A DNA stretch of 64,000 bases from Arthrobacter alpinus (GTDB lineage: Bacteria; Actinomycetota; Actinomycetes; Actinomycetales; Micrococcaceae), in assembly GCF_001445575.1 (NCBI RefSeq), contig NZ_CP013200.1:1116001-1180000 (forward strand). Reading direction: 5' to 3'. Both the position numbers and the translations under genes were made by a program. Shown here in pieces: positions 16,722 through 26,630 of this stretch; positions within the stretch are counted from its first letter, which is position 1; each line of letters starts with the position of its first letter. Under the pieces are notes generated by a model. That model ran no database searches. It was not told where the DNA came from and saw nothing but the letters and a program-made list of their open reading frames with translations.

Positions 16722-17378
16722 TCAGTCTTGCCTGATCTGACGGATCTTTTCCAGGACTTCGGCATCGGAAAGTCCCGAGATCTCAGTGATGTCTTCTGGT
16801 CCCGAGGTGTTATATCCGATGGTCCACGAGTTTCCAGCGAGCTTTAGCAACAGTTGAGCCGCTGACGGGTCCTCTAGCCGCTTGATGCTAGCTCCGCCGT
16901 CAGGATTGTCCTGAAGATGCTTGCGCATGATCCAGAAGTTCCCTTCCGCTGCGGAGATTCCGGGTTTTTGGGCCATGGCGAACCAGGTTAAGTAGGCGCG
17001 GGGTTGTAGGACGATCGCATATTCTGGTGCGTCCACCGTGATCACGTTGTCTACGGAATCGGCTGTCAGCAGGTCGATCTGCATCCGGCGCGTGGCGGTA
17101 GAAAGTGCGTGAGTGACAGCTGCAACGGGACCGCTGATGCTCAGCTCACCGCCAGCGCCAACGGTGGCAAATCCTCGAGCTACGAGTGAAGAAGCGCCGG
17201 CGAAGAGGATTTTGTCGTCGTGGAGTTCATTTTCAATGCGCAAAGCGGCGGCGCTGCGGGTAGTTGCCTCGCTGGGAGCAAGGTTCAACAAAGCCACAAG
17301 TTCTGCGAATCCAAATCCGATGGCGTCAGGAAAGGCTTGCTGTGCAGCGTCGCCTGGGCCAGTGCGTGTCTGTGTCAA
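16722..17378 (-). CDS. Unrecognised 218-residue soluble protein between WXG100 gene and membrane array
   Basis: 218 residues, no signal peptide or membrane helix, mostly mixed alpha/beta in appearance with YLTWFAMAQKPGISAAEGNFWIM in the middle and a short C-terminal helix SDAEVLEKIRQIRQD. It follows the WXG100 gene after 18 bases and precedes the first membrane gene by two, so all three must be one transcript. The position is where a type VII effector usually has its chaperone or EspG-like partner; I cannot see a diagnostic motif, so this is only suggested by context. Confidence 0.55.
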   Translation of the reverse strand: MTQTRTGPGDAAQQAFPDAIGFGFAELVALLNLAPSEATTRSAAALRIENELHDDKILFAGASSLVARGFATVGAGGELSISGPVAAVTHALSTATRRMQIDLLTADSVDNVITVDAPEYAIVLQPRAYLTWFAMAQKPGISAAEGNFWIMRKHLQDNPDGGASIKRLEDPSAAQLLLKLAGNSWTIGYNTSGPEDITEISGLSDAEVLEKIRQIRQD

Positions 17379-17396
17379 AGTCTTATCTCCTTGTTG

Positions 17397-18326
17397 TTAG
17401 AAGCCAAAGAACTTGGCGACGTTTTTTGCGCCATCGGCCACTGCATTGCCTGTTGCCACGGCGGCGTCCGCAACCGATTTGCCAACCGCATTGGCCGCGT
17501 CGTGGATAACGGGCACGTTGTCATAGAGGAACAGGGCGCCGCTAGCAATCGCAGCTGCCGGGCCTATTGGTGGTGGGGCTAAACTAGCGAGTCCAAGGCC
17601 AGCCTTGACGCCCGAGTAGATTCCATCTCCAGTTTTCCCTTCTGAAAAGTAGTTGAAACTGTCCAGTGCATCCAGCCCGGCACCAAAAACACCTACGCCC
17701 TTGCCTGCAACGTTAAAAAACTTGAAGGCCTTGGAACCCTCAGGCATGCTGAATGCCTTGTGCCAATTGCCATCAAACATGTCGGAGGACATATTAGCGA
17801 ACTGGCTGAATCCATTTCGGGCTCGGAGAGCTTTCCAAGCTTCTTCGCTGAAGAATCCTGCGCGGTTGGCTTTGGTGAGCATTGCAGTCATGTCGAAGAC
17901 ACTGGCGCGCATATTGGGAATCCATTTGGCCGCGCCGTATGCCGTCCATCCATTCCTGAACGGCGAGTCCTCATCCGCCAGCCAATCCGGGCCAAACTTG
18001 ACGAAGGGTTTCTCGCCGCCGCCGCTAGAACCACCGGGCCCGCTCAAGCTTGAAGCCGAGCTGGCCTGTTCCTGTTCCTGCGCGTTCTTTTTGAGATGCT
18101 CGGCCGTCTCATCGAGCATGGCGGCCGTGCGGGAAATGACACCGCGGTGTTGACCGCGCCATTGCGAGGCAAAGCGCTGTGCATCCGGACCCTGCCAATA
18201 GCGCGGGAGCTGGTTCACGGCACCGTCGATGATCTTCTGCGCCTGGACAAGCTTTTGCGAGTTACCTGAGAAGTCCCGGGCCAGGGCCCGGAGTTCCTCA
18301 AGGTCTGCACCCAGCATTTCAGACAT
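17397..18326 (-). CDS. WXG100-type type VII secretion substrate with a hydrophobic C-terminal domain
   Basis: 309 residues. Residues 1-90 have the WXG100 helical hairpin: two helices with W44-Q-G46 (YWQGPDAQRF) at the turn. A Ser/Gly/Gln-rich linker (about 85-105) follows. The C-terminal ~200 residues contain Trp/Phe-rich stretches and Gly/Ala-rich hydrophobic segments (210-230, 240-270) and amphipathic Ala/Val helices at the end. This is the layout of Esx effectors with long toxin-like tails; a membrane-acting activity is inference. It is first gene of the minus-strand run; no secretion machinery genes are in the window. Confidence 0.75.
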   Translation of the reverse strand: MSEMLGADLEELRALARDFSGNSQKLVQAQKIIDGAVNQLPRYWQGPDAQRFASQWRGQHRGVISRTAAMLDETAEHLKKNAQEQEQASSASSLSGPGGSSGGGEKPFVKFGPDWLADEDSPFRNGWTAYGAAKWIPNMRASVFDMTAMLTKANRAGFFSEEAWKALRARNGFSQFANMSSDMFDGNWHKAFSMPEGSKAFKFFNVAGKGVGVFGAGLDALDSFNYFSEGKTGDGIYSGVKAGLGLASLAPPPIGPAAAIASGALFLYDNVPVIHDAANAVGKSVADAAVATGNAVADGAKNVAKFFGF

Positions 18327-18399
18327 AGTCGCTCCGAAGTGTGAGGGAAGAGGAAGTATTACAAGTCTGCTTAGAGCCTAGTTACAGCACAGCCGTACC

Positions 18400-18423
18400 G
18401 CGATGGGGTGGACTCCCCATCGC
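18400..18423. terminator. Hairpin between folA and the WXG100 gene
   Basis: Arms GCGATGGGG (18400-18408) and CCCCATCGC (18415-18423), loop TGGACT, 16 bases past the folA stop. No T-run, so termination may be partial. Confidence 0.5.
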
Positions 18424-18438
18424 CATCTTTGGGTGTCA

Positions 18439-19017
18439 TTACTCGGGTGCTGCGAACTCGGTCTCGCCCTTCGCCCACATGGTGATTCGGTATTCAGTCC
18501 CGTTCTTGCCGGTGTGCCAGCCCTCCAAGGGCGATGCCCCTCGGAACGACCATTCCTGGCCCAGCCCCGGAGCTTGCGTATCGCCAGCAACATCTGAGTT
18601 GATAACTGTCACCACCGCCACGTTGCAATGCTCCGCAAGCTGCTCAAACACCTGCCCGCCGCCAATGACCCAGACTTCATTGCCGCCGGGGGAGAATTGT
18701 GCCTCAACGAGGGCTTCCTCCACCGAGTCAAGCACGACGGCGCCAGCAGCCTCAGGCGTGGAAGCCCACCCTGGTTGCCGGGTCACCACAATGTTGGTGC
18801 GCTCCGGAAGCGGCCGGAACTTATCCGGAAACGATTCCCATGTCTTGCGCCCCATGACCACAGGGTGGCCCAAGGTGACGCGCTTGAAGTGAGCCAGATC
18901 CTCTGGCAGGTGCCAGGGCATTCCGCCGTCGGCCCCAATCACGCCGGTGTTGGTCTGCGCCCAGATCATGCCCACGATCGGCTGGCTAAAACGGTAGGTG
19001 GAAAGGGACTCGCTCAT
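18439..19017 (-). CDS. folA: Dihydrofolate reductase
   Basis: 192 residues. The enzyme reduces dihydrofolate to tetrahydrofolate with NADPH. Landmarks are [31 protein letters not shown] (split here by its conserved PW and acidic Asp/Glu), VMGRKTWES and [13 protein letters not shown] 19017 overlaps the thyA stop (ATGA), so the two enzymes of the thymidylate cycle are coupled in one operon: ThyA produces the dihydrofolate that FolA recycles. Confidence 0.96.
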   Translation of the reverse strand: MSESLSTYRFSQPIVGMIWAQTNTGVIGADGGMPWHLPEDLAHFKRVTLGHPVVMGRKTWESFPDKFRPLPERTNIVVTRQPGWASTPEAAGAVVLDSVEEALVEAQFSPGGNEVWVIGGGQVFEQLAEHCNVAVVTVINSDVAGDTQAPGLGQEWSFRGASPLEGWHTGKNGTEYRITMWAKGETEFAAPE

Positions 19018-19844
19018 ACTGCTATCGGCGCCTTAATCGAGGGGTGGTGCTGGTAATCGACCAGCTCAAAGTCTGCAAAATCGTAATCAAAAATTGAGTC
19101 GGGCATACGGTTGATGCGCAGTTTTGGGTACGGGTACGGTTCCCGGGAAAGCTGCTCGGTGACCTGCTGGATGTGATCGTCATAAATATGCACATCTCCG
19201 CCGGTCCAGATGAATTCACCCGGTTCCATGTCCAGTTGCTGCGCCATCATCATGGTCAGCAAAGCATAGGAGGCAATGTTGAACGGCACCCCCAGGAAGG
19301 TGTCGGCCGAACGCTGGTACAGCTGGCAGCTGAGCTTGCCGCGCCCGTCCTCGGTGGGGGCCACATAAAACTGGAAGAAGGCGTGGCACGGCGGCAACGC
19401 CATGTTCTTCAACTCGCCAACATTCCAAGCCGAGACAATGTGGCGCCGGGAATCCGGGTTCTCCTTCAAAGACTCCATGACGGCGGAAATCTGGTCGATG
19501 TGCTCGCCGTCCGGGGTGGGCCACGAGCGCCACTGGACGCCATAGACGGGACCCAGCTCGCCGTCGTCGTCCGCCCACTCATTCCAGATCTTGACGCCAT
19601 TTTCCTGGAGCCAGCGCACATTGGAATCGCCGCGCAGGAACCACAGCAGCTCCATGGCGACCGATTTGAAGTGCACGCGCTTGGTGGTGATCAGCGGGAA
19701 ACTCTCGCTCAGATCAAAGCGCAGCTGGCGGCCAAAGACACTGCGTGTGCCGGTGCCTGTGCGGTCTGACTTCGCGATGCCGTTGGCCAGCACATCTCGC
19801 ATCATGTCTTCGTAAGGGGTCAAAATAGTCACGCGAACTCGCAT
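19014..19844 (-). CDS. thyA: Thymidylate synthase
   Basis: 276 residues from ATG 19844. It methylates dUMP to dTMP using methylene-tetrahydrofolate. Recognised by [13 protein letters not shown] near the start, the nucleophilic Cys in [29 protein letters not shown] and the dUMP-contacting [10 protein letters not shown]. The N-terminal frame extends to 19889, but family homology begins at [11 protein letters not shown], so a start at 19844 is chosen. The stop overlaps the folA start. Confidence 0.95.
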   Translation of the reverse strand: MRVRVTILTPYEDMMRDVLANGIAKSDRTGTGTRSVFGRQLRFDLSESFPLITTKRVHFKSVAMELLWFLRGDSNVRWLQENGVKIWNEWADDDGELGPVYGVQWRSWPTPDGEHIDQISAVMESLKENPDSRRHIVSAWNVGELKNMALPPCHAFFQFYVAPTEDGRGKLSCQLYQRSADTFLGVPFNIASYALLTMMMAQQLDMEPGEFIWTGGDVHIYDDHIQQVTEQLSREPYPYPKLRINRMPDSIFDYDFADFELVDYQHHPSIKAPIAV

Positions 19845-19897
19845 TATGGTTTGTAGGGCTTTTGCGGCAGGGCAAAAAGGTACGAGCACAAGTCTAC

Positions 19898-20317
19898 CTA
19901 CGGCTTAGAAGCGCGCTGGTTCAGACGTCCCTGCAACAGTGTGATGAGCATCTTGCCGTCCAGCCCGGCCCGTTCGCCTTCTTCAATGAGATGTTCGACG
20001 GCGGTCATTACGTTCAGTGCGTTCGTCACCGGAGCCGGTTGGTTTCCTTCCGTTGGCCGGTCCGGAGGGGACACGCCATCGGCCACCACGGTGCCCTGCC
20101 GCCGGTTGGTGATGACCGTCCCGGCAGCCTCGAGCTCCTTATAGGCCCGGGCCACCGTGCCGGCGGCGACGCCAAGGTCGGCGGCCAAGGCTCTAACAGT
20201 AGGTAGGCGCGTACCGAGCGGCAGTTCGCCGACGGCAACGAGCGAGGAAATCTGAGTCTGAATCTGTTCGTAGGGAGGAGTTCCCGTTTGCAGGTCAATG
20301 ACAATCTGAGCGTCCAT
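19898..20317 (-). CDS. GntR family regulator, YtrA-like subgroup
   Basis: 139 residues. The N-terminal GntR winged helix is clear ([57 protein letters not shown], shown here only as landmarks [16 protein letters not shown] and [10 protein letters not shown]). A short C-terminal tail and no effector-binding domain mark the YtrA subgroup, which usually sits beside the membrane transporter it regulates. It follows the polytopic membrane protein gene by 4 bases. A 38-bp palindrome before that gene is the obvious operator candidate. Confidence 0.85.
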   Translation of the reverse strand: MDAQIVIDLQTGTPPYEQIQTQISSLVAVGELPLGTRLPTVRALAADLGVAAGTVARAYKELEAAGTVITNRRQGTVVADGVSPPDRPTEGNQPAPVTNALNVMTAVEHLIEEGERAGLDGKMLITLLQGRLNQRASKP

Positions 20318-20321
20318 GGCG

Positions 20322-21968
20322 CTACTTTTTCAGACTCGTGGTGCCAGTGGCTTTCGCTGCTGCGGGCATGAAATCGGCCGGCGTGAATCCCCGTACCGGG
20401 TAGAAGCAGAGGGTAGCTGCCACCACAAAGCAGAGCGCGCCGACGATCCCGAACGCAGAATTCGCTGACTCCGTGCCGAAGGTTGGTTCCGTTCCCACGG
20501 CCAGGAACGCCGCTCCTAGAAGAGCAAACAGGCCGCCGCCCACCGTTCGGTAGATCCTAAACAATGACCGTCTGCGCAGCGTTCTATCCAGCAACTCCGA
20601 AGCATTACTCAATCCTGGGCGCAGCAGGACGACACATGCGGACGCTGCGCCTGCGCACAGGAGCGCCACAGCGCAGACAAGGGGAACCAGGAAGTGCGGC
20701 GCGGAATTGCCAAAACCGGGCCAGTCATACATGCCTCCCCTGTTGATGCCGCTAACCATGATGAGCAGGGGAATGAGACCTAGCCCGCCGACGGCAATGG
20801 CGAGAATGAGTGTTGTGGGAACGGCAGCTTTGAGCCGGGTACGGGTGGTGCCGGGCGTGGCGTAGTTTTTTCGCAACACGAGCTCCAAGCACAAGTGCGA
20901 GAGCAGCACGAATACCAAGGCCAGTGTGAGCGGGCCTAGCCAGCCAAACCACGGCGTAGCCAACCACCCAGCCACGAGGCCAAGGGTGCCAGCGAGGGGT
21001 GCCGTGATACCTGCCGCATTGCTTAGTTTGGCCGCGGCGGGGCCGTCTCCTGCGGACGTGGCCGCAGACCTACCGGTATTGAACAAAGCGTTGTATCCGG
21101 CGTCGTCCGTGGGCGAATCGAGGAACGGCGGCTTCCAGAGCAGCATGGCGATCAGGACCGCAGCGTTGACGATAGCCAGCCAGTTAACCCATGATGTTGC
21201 AGTGGAATCCGGGGCTGGTTGGCTCAGATAGTTTCCGGCAACGGCTGCCAGCCCCGATGCCACGGTGGCAGAGACGCGCAGCAGCCGGTTCATCCCGATG
21301 GTTCGCAGGGTGTTGTTTTGCTCCGGAGTCAGATTTTCAAGTGACCTGCGCGAGGCAATGAGTCGCATGACCAAAACGGTACCGACGGTGAGAAGAAGAA
21401 ATCCAGCACTCAGTGCCGTGGCGAGGACATATCCGGGCGTCCGGCCGTGCTGGGTCTGAATCGATTGGCCGCTTTCGCCGAGGATGACACTGGTAGCGGA
21501 GATGAACCCGGGGGCGAAAAAGAGCAATGCAAGAGTAGCTGCTGTCAGGGTGAAGATCCCGGCCACGGTCCAGCCCAGGGCCGGGCTGACGTAGTCGCGG
21601 GTACTCCGAAACTCCAGAACGGCCACGCGGCGGGGCGACTTTGGTGCGGGCCAGGTGGATTGACCGATGGCGTGGACCGCGACTACCGCCACCACCGGGC
21701 CGAGAATGGCAAGCCAGGGGATTGTCGCCCAGGGTTCTGCCTGCAGTTGGTCGGGATTGTAAATTCCGGCCCGGTTGGCGCCGGTCAGGCCGCTGAACGC
21801 CCAAGCAATGACGCCGGTCCACAGGGCGTGCTTGCGGATGTGTTCAATGGATTTTGATGCAGCTTTGCTCCACACGAACATGCGCAGGGCCAGGTACGCC
21901 ACAACTGCGGCGCTGACACCCACCGTGCCTACAAGGACCAGCAGTTCCATCCAGTTGATATCAAACAT
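20322..21968 (-). CDS. Large polytopic membrane protein of unknown function
   Basis: 548 residues from ATG 21968, which is the start best spaced from a GGGGGA ribosome site (ATG 21980 and 21971 are alternatives). About 12-14 hydrophobic helices separated by short loops; I see an EFRSTRDYVSPALGWT segment and a C-terminal VRGFTPADFM. YtrA-type GntR regulators commonly control ABC-type permeases, but no ATPase is beside it and I recognise no transporter motif. It is followed by the GntR gene in the same transcription unit. Function not assignable. Confidence 0.6.
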   Translation of the reverse strand: MFDINWMELLVLVGTVGVSAAVVAYLALRMFVWSKAASKSIEHIRKHALWTGVIAWAFSGLTGANRAGIYNPDQLQAEPWATIPWLAILGPVVAVVAVHAIGQSTWPAPKSPRRVAVLEFRSTRDYVSPALGWTVAGIFTLTAATLALLFFAPGFISATSVILGESGQSIQTQHGRTPGYVLATALSAGFLLLTVGTVLVMRLIASRRSLENLTPEQNNTLRTIGMNRLLRVSATVASGLAAVAGNYLSQPAPDSTATSWVNWLAIVNAAVLIAMLLWKPPFLDSPTDDAGYNALFNTGRSAATSAGDGPAAAKLSNAAGITAPLAGTLGLVAGWLATPWFGWLGPLTLALVFVLLSHLCLELVLRKNYATPGTTRTRLKAAVPTTLILAIAVGGLGLIPLLIMVSGINRGGMYDWPGFGNSAPHFLVPLVCAVALLCAGAASACVVLLRPGLSNASELLDRTLRRRSLFRIYRTVGGGLFALLGAAFLAVGTEPTFGTESANSAFGIVGALCFVVAATLCFYPVRGFTPADFMPAAAKATGTTSLKK

Positions 21969-21985
21969 CATTTCCCCCATGACTA

Positions 21986-22023
21986 ATGAATCTTTGTACC
22001 GAGCATACGGTACAAAGATTCAT
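21986..22023. promoter_or_regulatory. 38-bp palindrome, probable GntR operator
   Basis: Arms ATGAATCTTTGTACCG (21986-22001) and its exact complement (22008-22023), with the 6-base centre AGCATA. On the minus strand the centre reads TATGCT, a plausible -10 box; the -35 region is weak. The palindrome lies 18 bases upstream of the membrane protein start. Confidence 0.65.
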
Positions 22024-22152
22024 CGGCACTAGAGCTTGTCGCCGTATGGCGGTTGCAACCACGTCACCGGTGGGGAACTGTGCGTCCTAGTTCCCCTTTC
22101 TGGAAATTGCCGCCGCTTTCGCGTCATGCCGGGTTTGTCGCGGTTGGATCTG

Positions 22153-23118
22153 TCAGTCGTCGTAGGGCTTGTGCTGCTCCAGGGCCACAATTGTGCCGGG
22201 CTTGTCCAAGGAGACGTGCGCAATGAGGACTTCGCCGGGGGAGAGATGCGGATCCAGCAATGGCAGTGACTCACGCATCGCTGGGGGCATATGCCCGGCC
22301 AGAGCCTTCAAGACCGTAGGTAATACCGGGCGGTGGGTGCACGCTGCAGTGGCCGATGAACGTGTCAGCATCTTTTCCACGACCGCGGTTACCTTGCCGG
22401 GATGGCGTTTGTGATCGGCTTCCGTTAACCATTGCACCACCTTGACCTTGGGCTTGGTTGCTTGGGCATAAGGGGAAATGGTGGAGATACAGCGCAGCCA
22501 ATCACTGGTATAGATGCGGCCTGGGTGCCATGCCATGAGCAGGCGCTGCAGGTACAGGGCCTGCCGTTTGCCGGTGGCGGCAAGTGGACGTTCGCCCTCC
22601 GCCCGTGTCCACGATGAACGCGGTTTGGCTTTAGCATGCCGGATGATCAGCAAGGGCCACGTGCTCAGTCTGGAACCTTCATAGGCTGCTACTAGCGCCT
22701 CCAAGGGTTCTAGATCTGATGGGTTGGAGAGAAGATCACGGGCCTTGCTGGGGCTGCACCAAAGAGCAACATCCACTTCCTTCCCGTCCGGGAGTGCTGG
22801 TAGGTCATCCACGGCCGCAGCCCAGTAGTGGACTTCTTTGCAGCCCGGTTTTACGGCATAGCGAATGGACGGCAGCGGAATGCCCAAGGTGATGGCCAGA
22901 CCTACTTCCTCAGACACTTCCCGCACAGCACACTCGGGAAGAGTTTCGCCCTTGTCCAGTTTGCCTTTAGGCCAAGACCAGTCGTCGTAGCGCTGGCGGT
23001 GGATCAGCAGAACTTCAACCTTTTTCTTCTTAACCCGCCAGCAGAGGGCGCCAGCGGCATAAATGGAGACAGCCGTGCCCTCGTCAACCGGGGTTTCAAT
23101 GTGTTCAGTGTTGCGCAT
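22153..23118 (-). CDS. mutT1: NUDIX hydrolase fused to a histidine phosphatase, MutT1-like
   Basis: 321 residues, two domains. The N-terminal Nudix box is recognisable as GKLDKGETLPECAVREVSEEVG (G-x5-E-x7-REVxEExG, Glu and Arg residues present), and the C-terminal half has LLIIRHAKAKPR, the RHG phosphatase signature. This is the arrangement of actinobacterial MutT1, which clears 8-oxo-dGTP and related nucleotides (mycobacterial MutT1 also hydrolyses 8-oxo-dGDP and Ap4A). ATG 23118 overlaps the ppk stop as TAATG, so both are made together. The C-terminus has a second conserved His/Asp region. Confidence 0.88.
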   Translation of the reverse strand: MRNTEHIETPVDEGTAVSIYAAGALCWRVKKKKVEVLLIHRQRYDDWSWPKGKLDKGETLPECAVREVSEEVGLAITLGIPLPSIRYAVKPGCKEVHYWAAAVDDLPALPDGKEVDVALWCSPSKARDLLSNPSDLEPLEALVAAYEGSRLSTWPLLIIRHAKAKPRSSWTRAEGERPLAATGKRQALYLQRLLMAWHPGRIYTSDWLRCISTISPYAQATKPKVKVVQWLTEADHKRHPGKVTAVVEKMLTRSSATAACTHRPVLPTVLKALAGHMPPAMRESLPLLDPHLSPGEVLIAHVSLDKPGTIVALEQHKPYDD

Positions 23119-25367
23119 TAACGGTGCTGTGCAGATCGCGGACGTGACCGGCTGGCAAGCAGCCATGATTGAACATCGAGCAAGGGGTTTCCGTCAGCAT
23201 CAATGTGGTGGCGCTTCCATTCGCCTTCCTGATCCAGATGCCAGCTGGCCGTTTGCGGATCGAGGTAGCGACTCAAAAGTGAGTTCACTTCGGCGACGTC
23301 GTCACGGTTGGACAGTCTCACCAGCGCCTCGACACGGCGGTCCAGGTTCCGGTGCATCATGTCGGCAGAGCCAATGTAGACAATGCTGTTGTCCCCGCCG
23401 CCATTGGCAAAGGTGAACACGCGTGAGTGCTCAAGGAATCGGCCCAGAACGGATCTGACGGTGATGTTCTCACTCAGACCCGGAACGCCCGGGCGCAGTG
23501 AACAAATGCCACGCACAATGACGCCAACTTCCACACCCGCCTGTGAGGCGCGGTAGAGCGAATCGATGATGGCTTCATCCACCATGGAGTTGACCTTGAT
23601 CCGAACCTGGGCCGGCAAACCAGCTTTCTTGTTCGCGATTTCCGCATCGATCAGATCGATGAGGCCGCTGCGCACGGAGCGCGGAGCCACCAACAGCCTG
23701 TCAAAGGAGGTCTTCGGAGCGTAGCCCGAAAGCTGGTTGAACAGCTTGGACAGGTCCTCGCCAACCTGGTTGTCTGCCGTGAGCAGCCCCAAGTCTTCGT
23801 AGTACCTGGCCGTGCGGGGGTGGTAGTTTCCCGTGCCAATGTGGCAGTAGCGGCGCAGGCCGTCCTGTTCCTGACGCACCACCAAGGAAAGCTTGCAGTG
23901 GGTCTTCAGGCCCACAATTCCGTACACCACGTGTACGCCAGCCTGCTCAAGTTTCCGGGCCCAAGAGATATTGGCCTGCTCGTCAAAGCGAGCCTTGATT
24001 TCCACGAGAGCCAAGACCTGCTTGCCAGCCTCGGCCGCGTCAACGAGCGCATCAACAATGGGCGAATCGCCGGAGGTCCGGTACAGGGTCTGCTTGATGG
24101 CGCGCACCTTGGGATCCGCTGCGGCCTGCTCCAAAAACGCCTGCACCGAGGTGGAGAACGCGTCATAGGGGTGGTGCAGCAGGATGTCACGACGGCGCAT
24201 GGCAGCAAAGACGTTCGCCGCCTTTGAGGTTTCCGAAGCGTTCAGATCACGGGACGTGTGAGCCACATGCTTGGGGTAACGCAGATCCGGCCTATCGATC
24301 CCACCAATGATGGACAAGCCACGCAGATCAAGCGGAGCCGGCAGGGAGTAAACCTCTGACTCGTCAACATCAAGCTCGCGCACCAAAAGCTCAAGGATGC
24401 TTGGGTTGATATCTGTGGCCACTTCAAGGCGCACCGGCGGGCCGAACTTGCGGCGCAGCAGTTCCCTCTCCAGCGCTTGCAGAAGGTTCTCGGCGTCGTC
24501 CTCTTCTACCTCGAGGTCCTCGTTGCGGGTCACCCGGAAGGTGTGGTGCTCCACAATTTCCATGCCCGGGAACAGCTGGTCGAGGTGCTGGGCGATAACT
24601 TCTTCCAAGGGAATGAAGCGAGCCACCCGGCCGGGGACGGTGCCGGCGCGGGGACCGTCGAGCCCCACCAATCGGGGGAGCAAATCCGGCACTTTCAGAC
24701 GTGCGAAGAGTTCCTTGTCGCTGACGGGGTTACGAACCACCACAGCCAGGTTCAGGGACAAGCCGGAGATGTACGGGAACGGGTGAGCCGGATCCACCGC
24801 GAGCGGGGTGAGGATGGGGAACATCTTCTCGGCAAACATCTTTGAAAGCTGAACCTTGGAAGGGTCATCGAGCTCATCCCAGTGGACAAGGTGGATGTGC
24901 TCGTAGGCCAACGCGGGTCGGATCTGGTTGGCAAAGACATGGGCGTGCCGGGCATGGAGCTCATGGGCGGCGTCGCTGATTTGTTCCAAAACCTCCAAGG
25001 GGCTCAGCCCGGCGGGGGAGGGGACAGCCAAACCGGCGGCGATGCGGCGCTTCAAACCAGCCACCCGGACCATGAAGAATTCATCCAAGTTGGACGCAAA
25101 AATGGACAGGAATGTGACGCGTTCCAGCAGCTGCAGATCTGGATCTTCTGCCAGTTCCAGAACGCGGGCGTTGAAGGCCAGCCAGCTCAGTTCCCGGTCA
25201 AGGAAACGGTCGGGGCTCACATCGCCTTCGGGGGTGAGCGAGGGCTCGAACTCCGGAATCTCAATTCGATCCTGGGTGGCCCGGGCCGAAGGGACTTCGC
25301 CAGCAATAAAGCGTTCCCTGCCGGTAGCGACTGCCGTGTTCGGGGAGCCTTTGTATTCGCGCTTCAT
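23118..25367 (-). CDS. ppk: Polyphosphate kinase
   Basis: 749 residues, typical of PPK1, which polymerises ATP gamma-phosphate into polyphosphate, normally as an oligomer at the membrane. Landmarks: [19 protein letters not shown] at the N-terminus, [24 protein letters not shown], the autophosphorylated His in [11 protein letters not shown], and [20 protein letters not shown]. Neighbours mshD and glnR lie upstream on the same strand and mutT1 overlaps its stop, so phosphate/nitrogen regulation and nucleotide clean-up share a transcription unit. Start ATG 25367. Confidence 0.96.
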   Translation of the reverse strand: MKREYKGSPNTAVATGRERFIAGEVPSARATQDRIEIPEFEPSLTPEGDVSPDRFLDRELSWLAFNARVLELAEDPDLQLLERVTFLSIFASNLDEFFMVRVAGLKRRIAAGLAVPSPAGLSPLEVLEQISDAAHELHARHAHVFANQIRPALAYEHIHLVHWDELDDPSKVQLSKMFAEKMFPILTPLAVDPAHPFPYISGLSLNLAVVVRNPVSDKELFARLKVPDLLPRLVGLDGPRAGTVPGRVARFIPLEEVIAQHLDQLFPGMEIVEHHTFRVTRNEDLEVEEDDAENLLQALERELLRRKFGPPVRLEVATDINPSILELLVRELDVDESEVYSLPAPLDLRGLSIIGGIDRPDLRYPKHVAHTSRDLNASETSKAANVFAAMRRRDILLHHPYDAFSTSVQAFLEQAAADPKVRAIKQTLYRTSGDSPIVDALVDAAEAGKQVLALVEIKARFDEQANISWARKLEQAGVHVVYGIVGLKTHCKLSLVVRQEQDGLRRYCHIGTGNYHPRTARYYEDLGLLTADNQVGEDLSKLFNQLSGYAPKTSFDRLLVAPRSVRSGLIDLIDAEIANKKAGLPAQVRIKVNSMVDEAIIDSLYRASQAGVEVGVIVRGICSLRPGVPGLSENITVRSVLGRFLEHSRVFTFANGGGDNSIVYIGSADMMHRNLDRRVEALVRLSNRDDVAEVNSLLSRYLDPQTASWHLDQEGEWKRHHIDADGNPLLDVQSWLLASRSRPRSAQHR

Positions 25368-25433
25368 CGATAAGTCCTCATGGTTGGAGCTAGTAGATCA
25401 ACTTTACAAGCCTGGTCGCTACCCGCAGGCGGG

Positions 25434-26414
25434 TTAGGCGGAGAGAGGGCCGTACATGACGTCGGAGTCCCACTTGGTGAAACCAAGTTTGCGGTAAAGC
25501 GACACTGCCGCTTCATTGTCCGCATCAACGTAAAGCATAATTGCTCGCAGCCCGGAGTTTTGCAGGTAATCCATTCCCTGGCGGGTCAGGGTTTTACCTA
25601 GGCCCAGCCCCTGAGCAGCAGGCGTGACACCCACCACGTAAACCTCTCCCATGGCGGCCTGGCCTGCACGGGCAGGATGAACTTTGGTCCAGTGGAACCC
25701 TAAGATTTCACCGGATTCATTCACTGCTAGGAAGAACCCCTGCGGATCAAACCACTCTTCGGCCATGCGCGCCTGCAGGTCCGCCAGGGTCAGTGAGCCC
25801 TGCTCGGGATGATGGGCAAAGGCTGCTGCATTGGCGGCCAGCCAGGGCTCTTCATCGTGGTGCGGGACAAAGGTCCGCAGCGTCACGCCGTCGGGCGCTT
25901 CATAGTGTGCGGCAGCCTGTGGGTCAGCGGACGACGGCGCCTGCCGGACCAGGCGCATACGCCACAGTTCCCGGATGGCGTGGTAGCCGTAACTCGCGGC
26001 CAGATCGGCGGCCGCCTCATGGTCGCCGTGGGACCAAGCCTTGATTCCCTGCAGCCCGCGCACTTCAACCAGTTTGTCCGCGAGGATGGCGCCAACGCCG
26101 TCGTTGCGATATGCGGGGTGGACCACAATCTCCAGAACGCCTTCACTGCCATTGAGCACCACCACCGCAACCCCTGCCAGGTCCTCCCCGACAGTGGGTG
26201 AAGCGTCCTCGGGAGCATAGGTGAGCAAGGTCAGCACGGTGTGGGGACCGGCGTCGGTGGACTTCAGCTCCACCAAGGTCTGTTCAGAGAAGGGCGGGTT
26301 GCCGTCGGCATCTTCGGCAGCAGCAATCACGGTCTGGATCTCTTGCAGCAGCTGGGGCCCGAGGGCACCTGAGAGTACTGTTACCGGCCAACTATCAGTC
26401 TTTGCGGGGCTCAT
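25434..26414 (-). CDS. mshD: Mycothiol synthase
   Basis: 326 residues from ATG 26414 (an in-frame GTG at 26420 is also possible). Two tandem GNAT acetyltransferase halves are visible; the C-terminal one has YVVGVTPAAQGLGLGKTLT, the acetyl-CoA binding loop, and LYVDADNEAAVSLYRKLGF. MshD transfers an acetyl group to Cys-GlcN-Ins, the last step of mycothiol formation, and is confined to actinobacteria. It sits between glnR and ppk on the same strand, which matches the known glnR-mshD association. Confidence 0.93.
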   Translation of the reverse strand: MSPAKTDSWPVTVLSGALGPQLLQEIQTVIAAAEDADGNPPFSEQTLVELKSTDAGPHTVLTLLTYAPEDASPTVGEDLAGVAVVVLNGSEGVLEIVVHPAYRNDGVGAILADKLVEVRGLQGIKAWSHGDHEAAADLAASYGYHAIRELWRMRLVRQAPSSADPQAAAHYEAPDGVTLRTFVPHHDEEPWLAANAAAFAHHPEQGSLTLADLQARMAEEWFDPQGFFLAVNESGEILGFHWTKVHPARAGQAAMGEVYVVGVTPAAQGLGLGKTLTRQGMDYLQNSGLRAIMLYVDADNEAAVSLYRKLGFTKWDSDVMYGPLSA

Positions 26415-26630
26415 GTTCACAGCCTAGTGTGCACTGCTGGGGTATTGCGAGACTCGGCGCGCTCTCATCACTGCCTCGTCACGCTCACGTGCGTGAGTTT
26501 GCATGGCAGAGGGGAGCTGGCATACAGTTTGAGGGCAGCAGGATGGATGAACATGTTCCGCCTGCTTAACTGGGGGGATGCACCAGTGGGGTGTCCTCGA
26601 TACGTTCGACCCGTATGTCCTCCACTTTCA

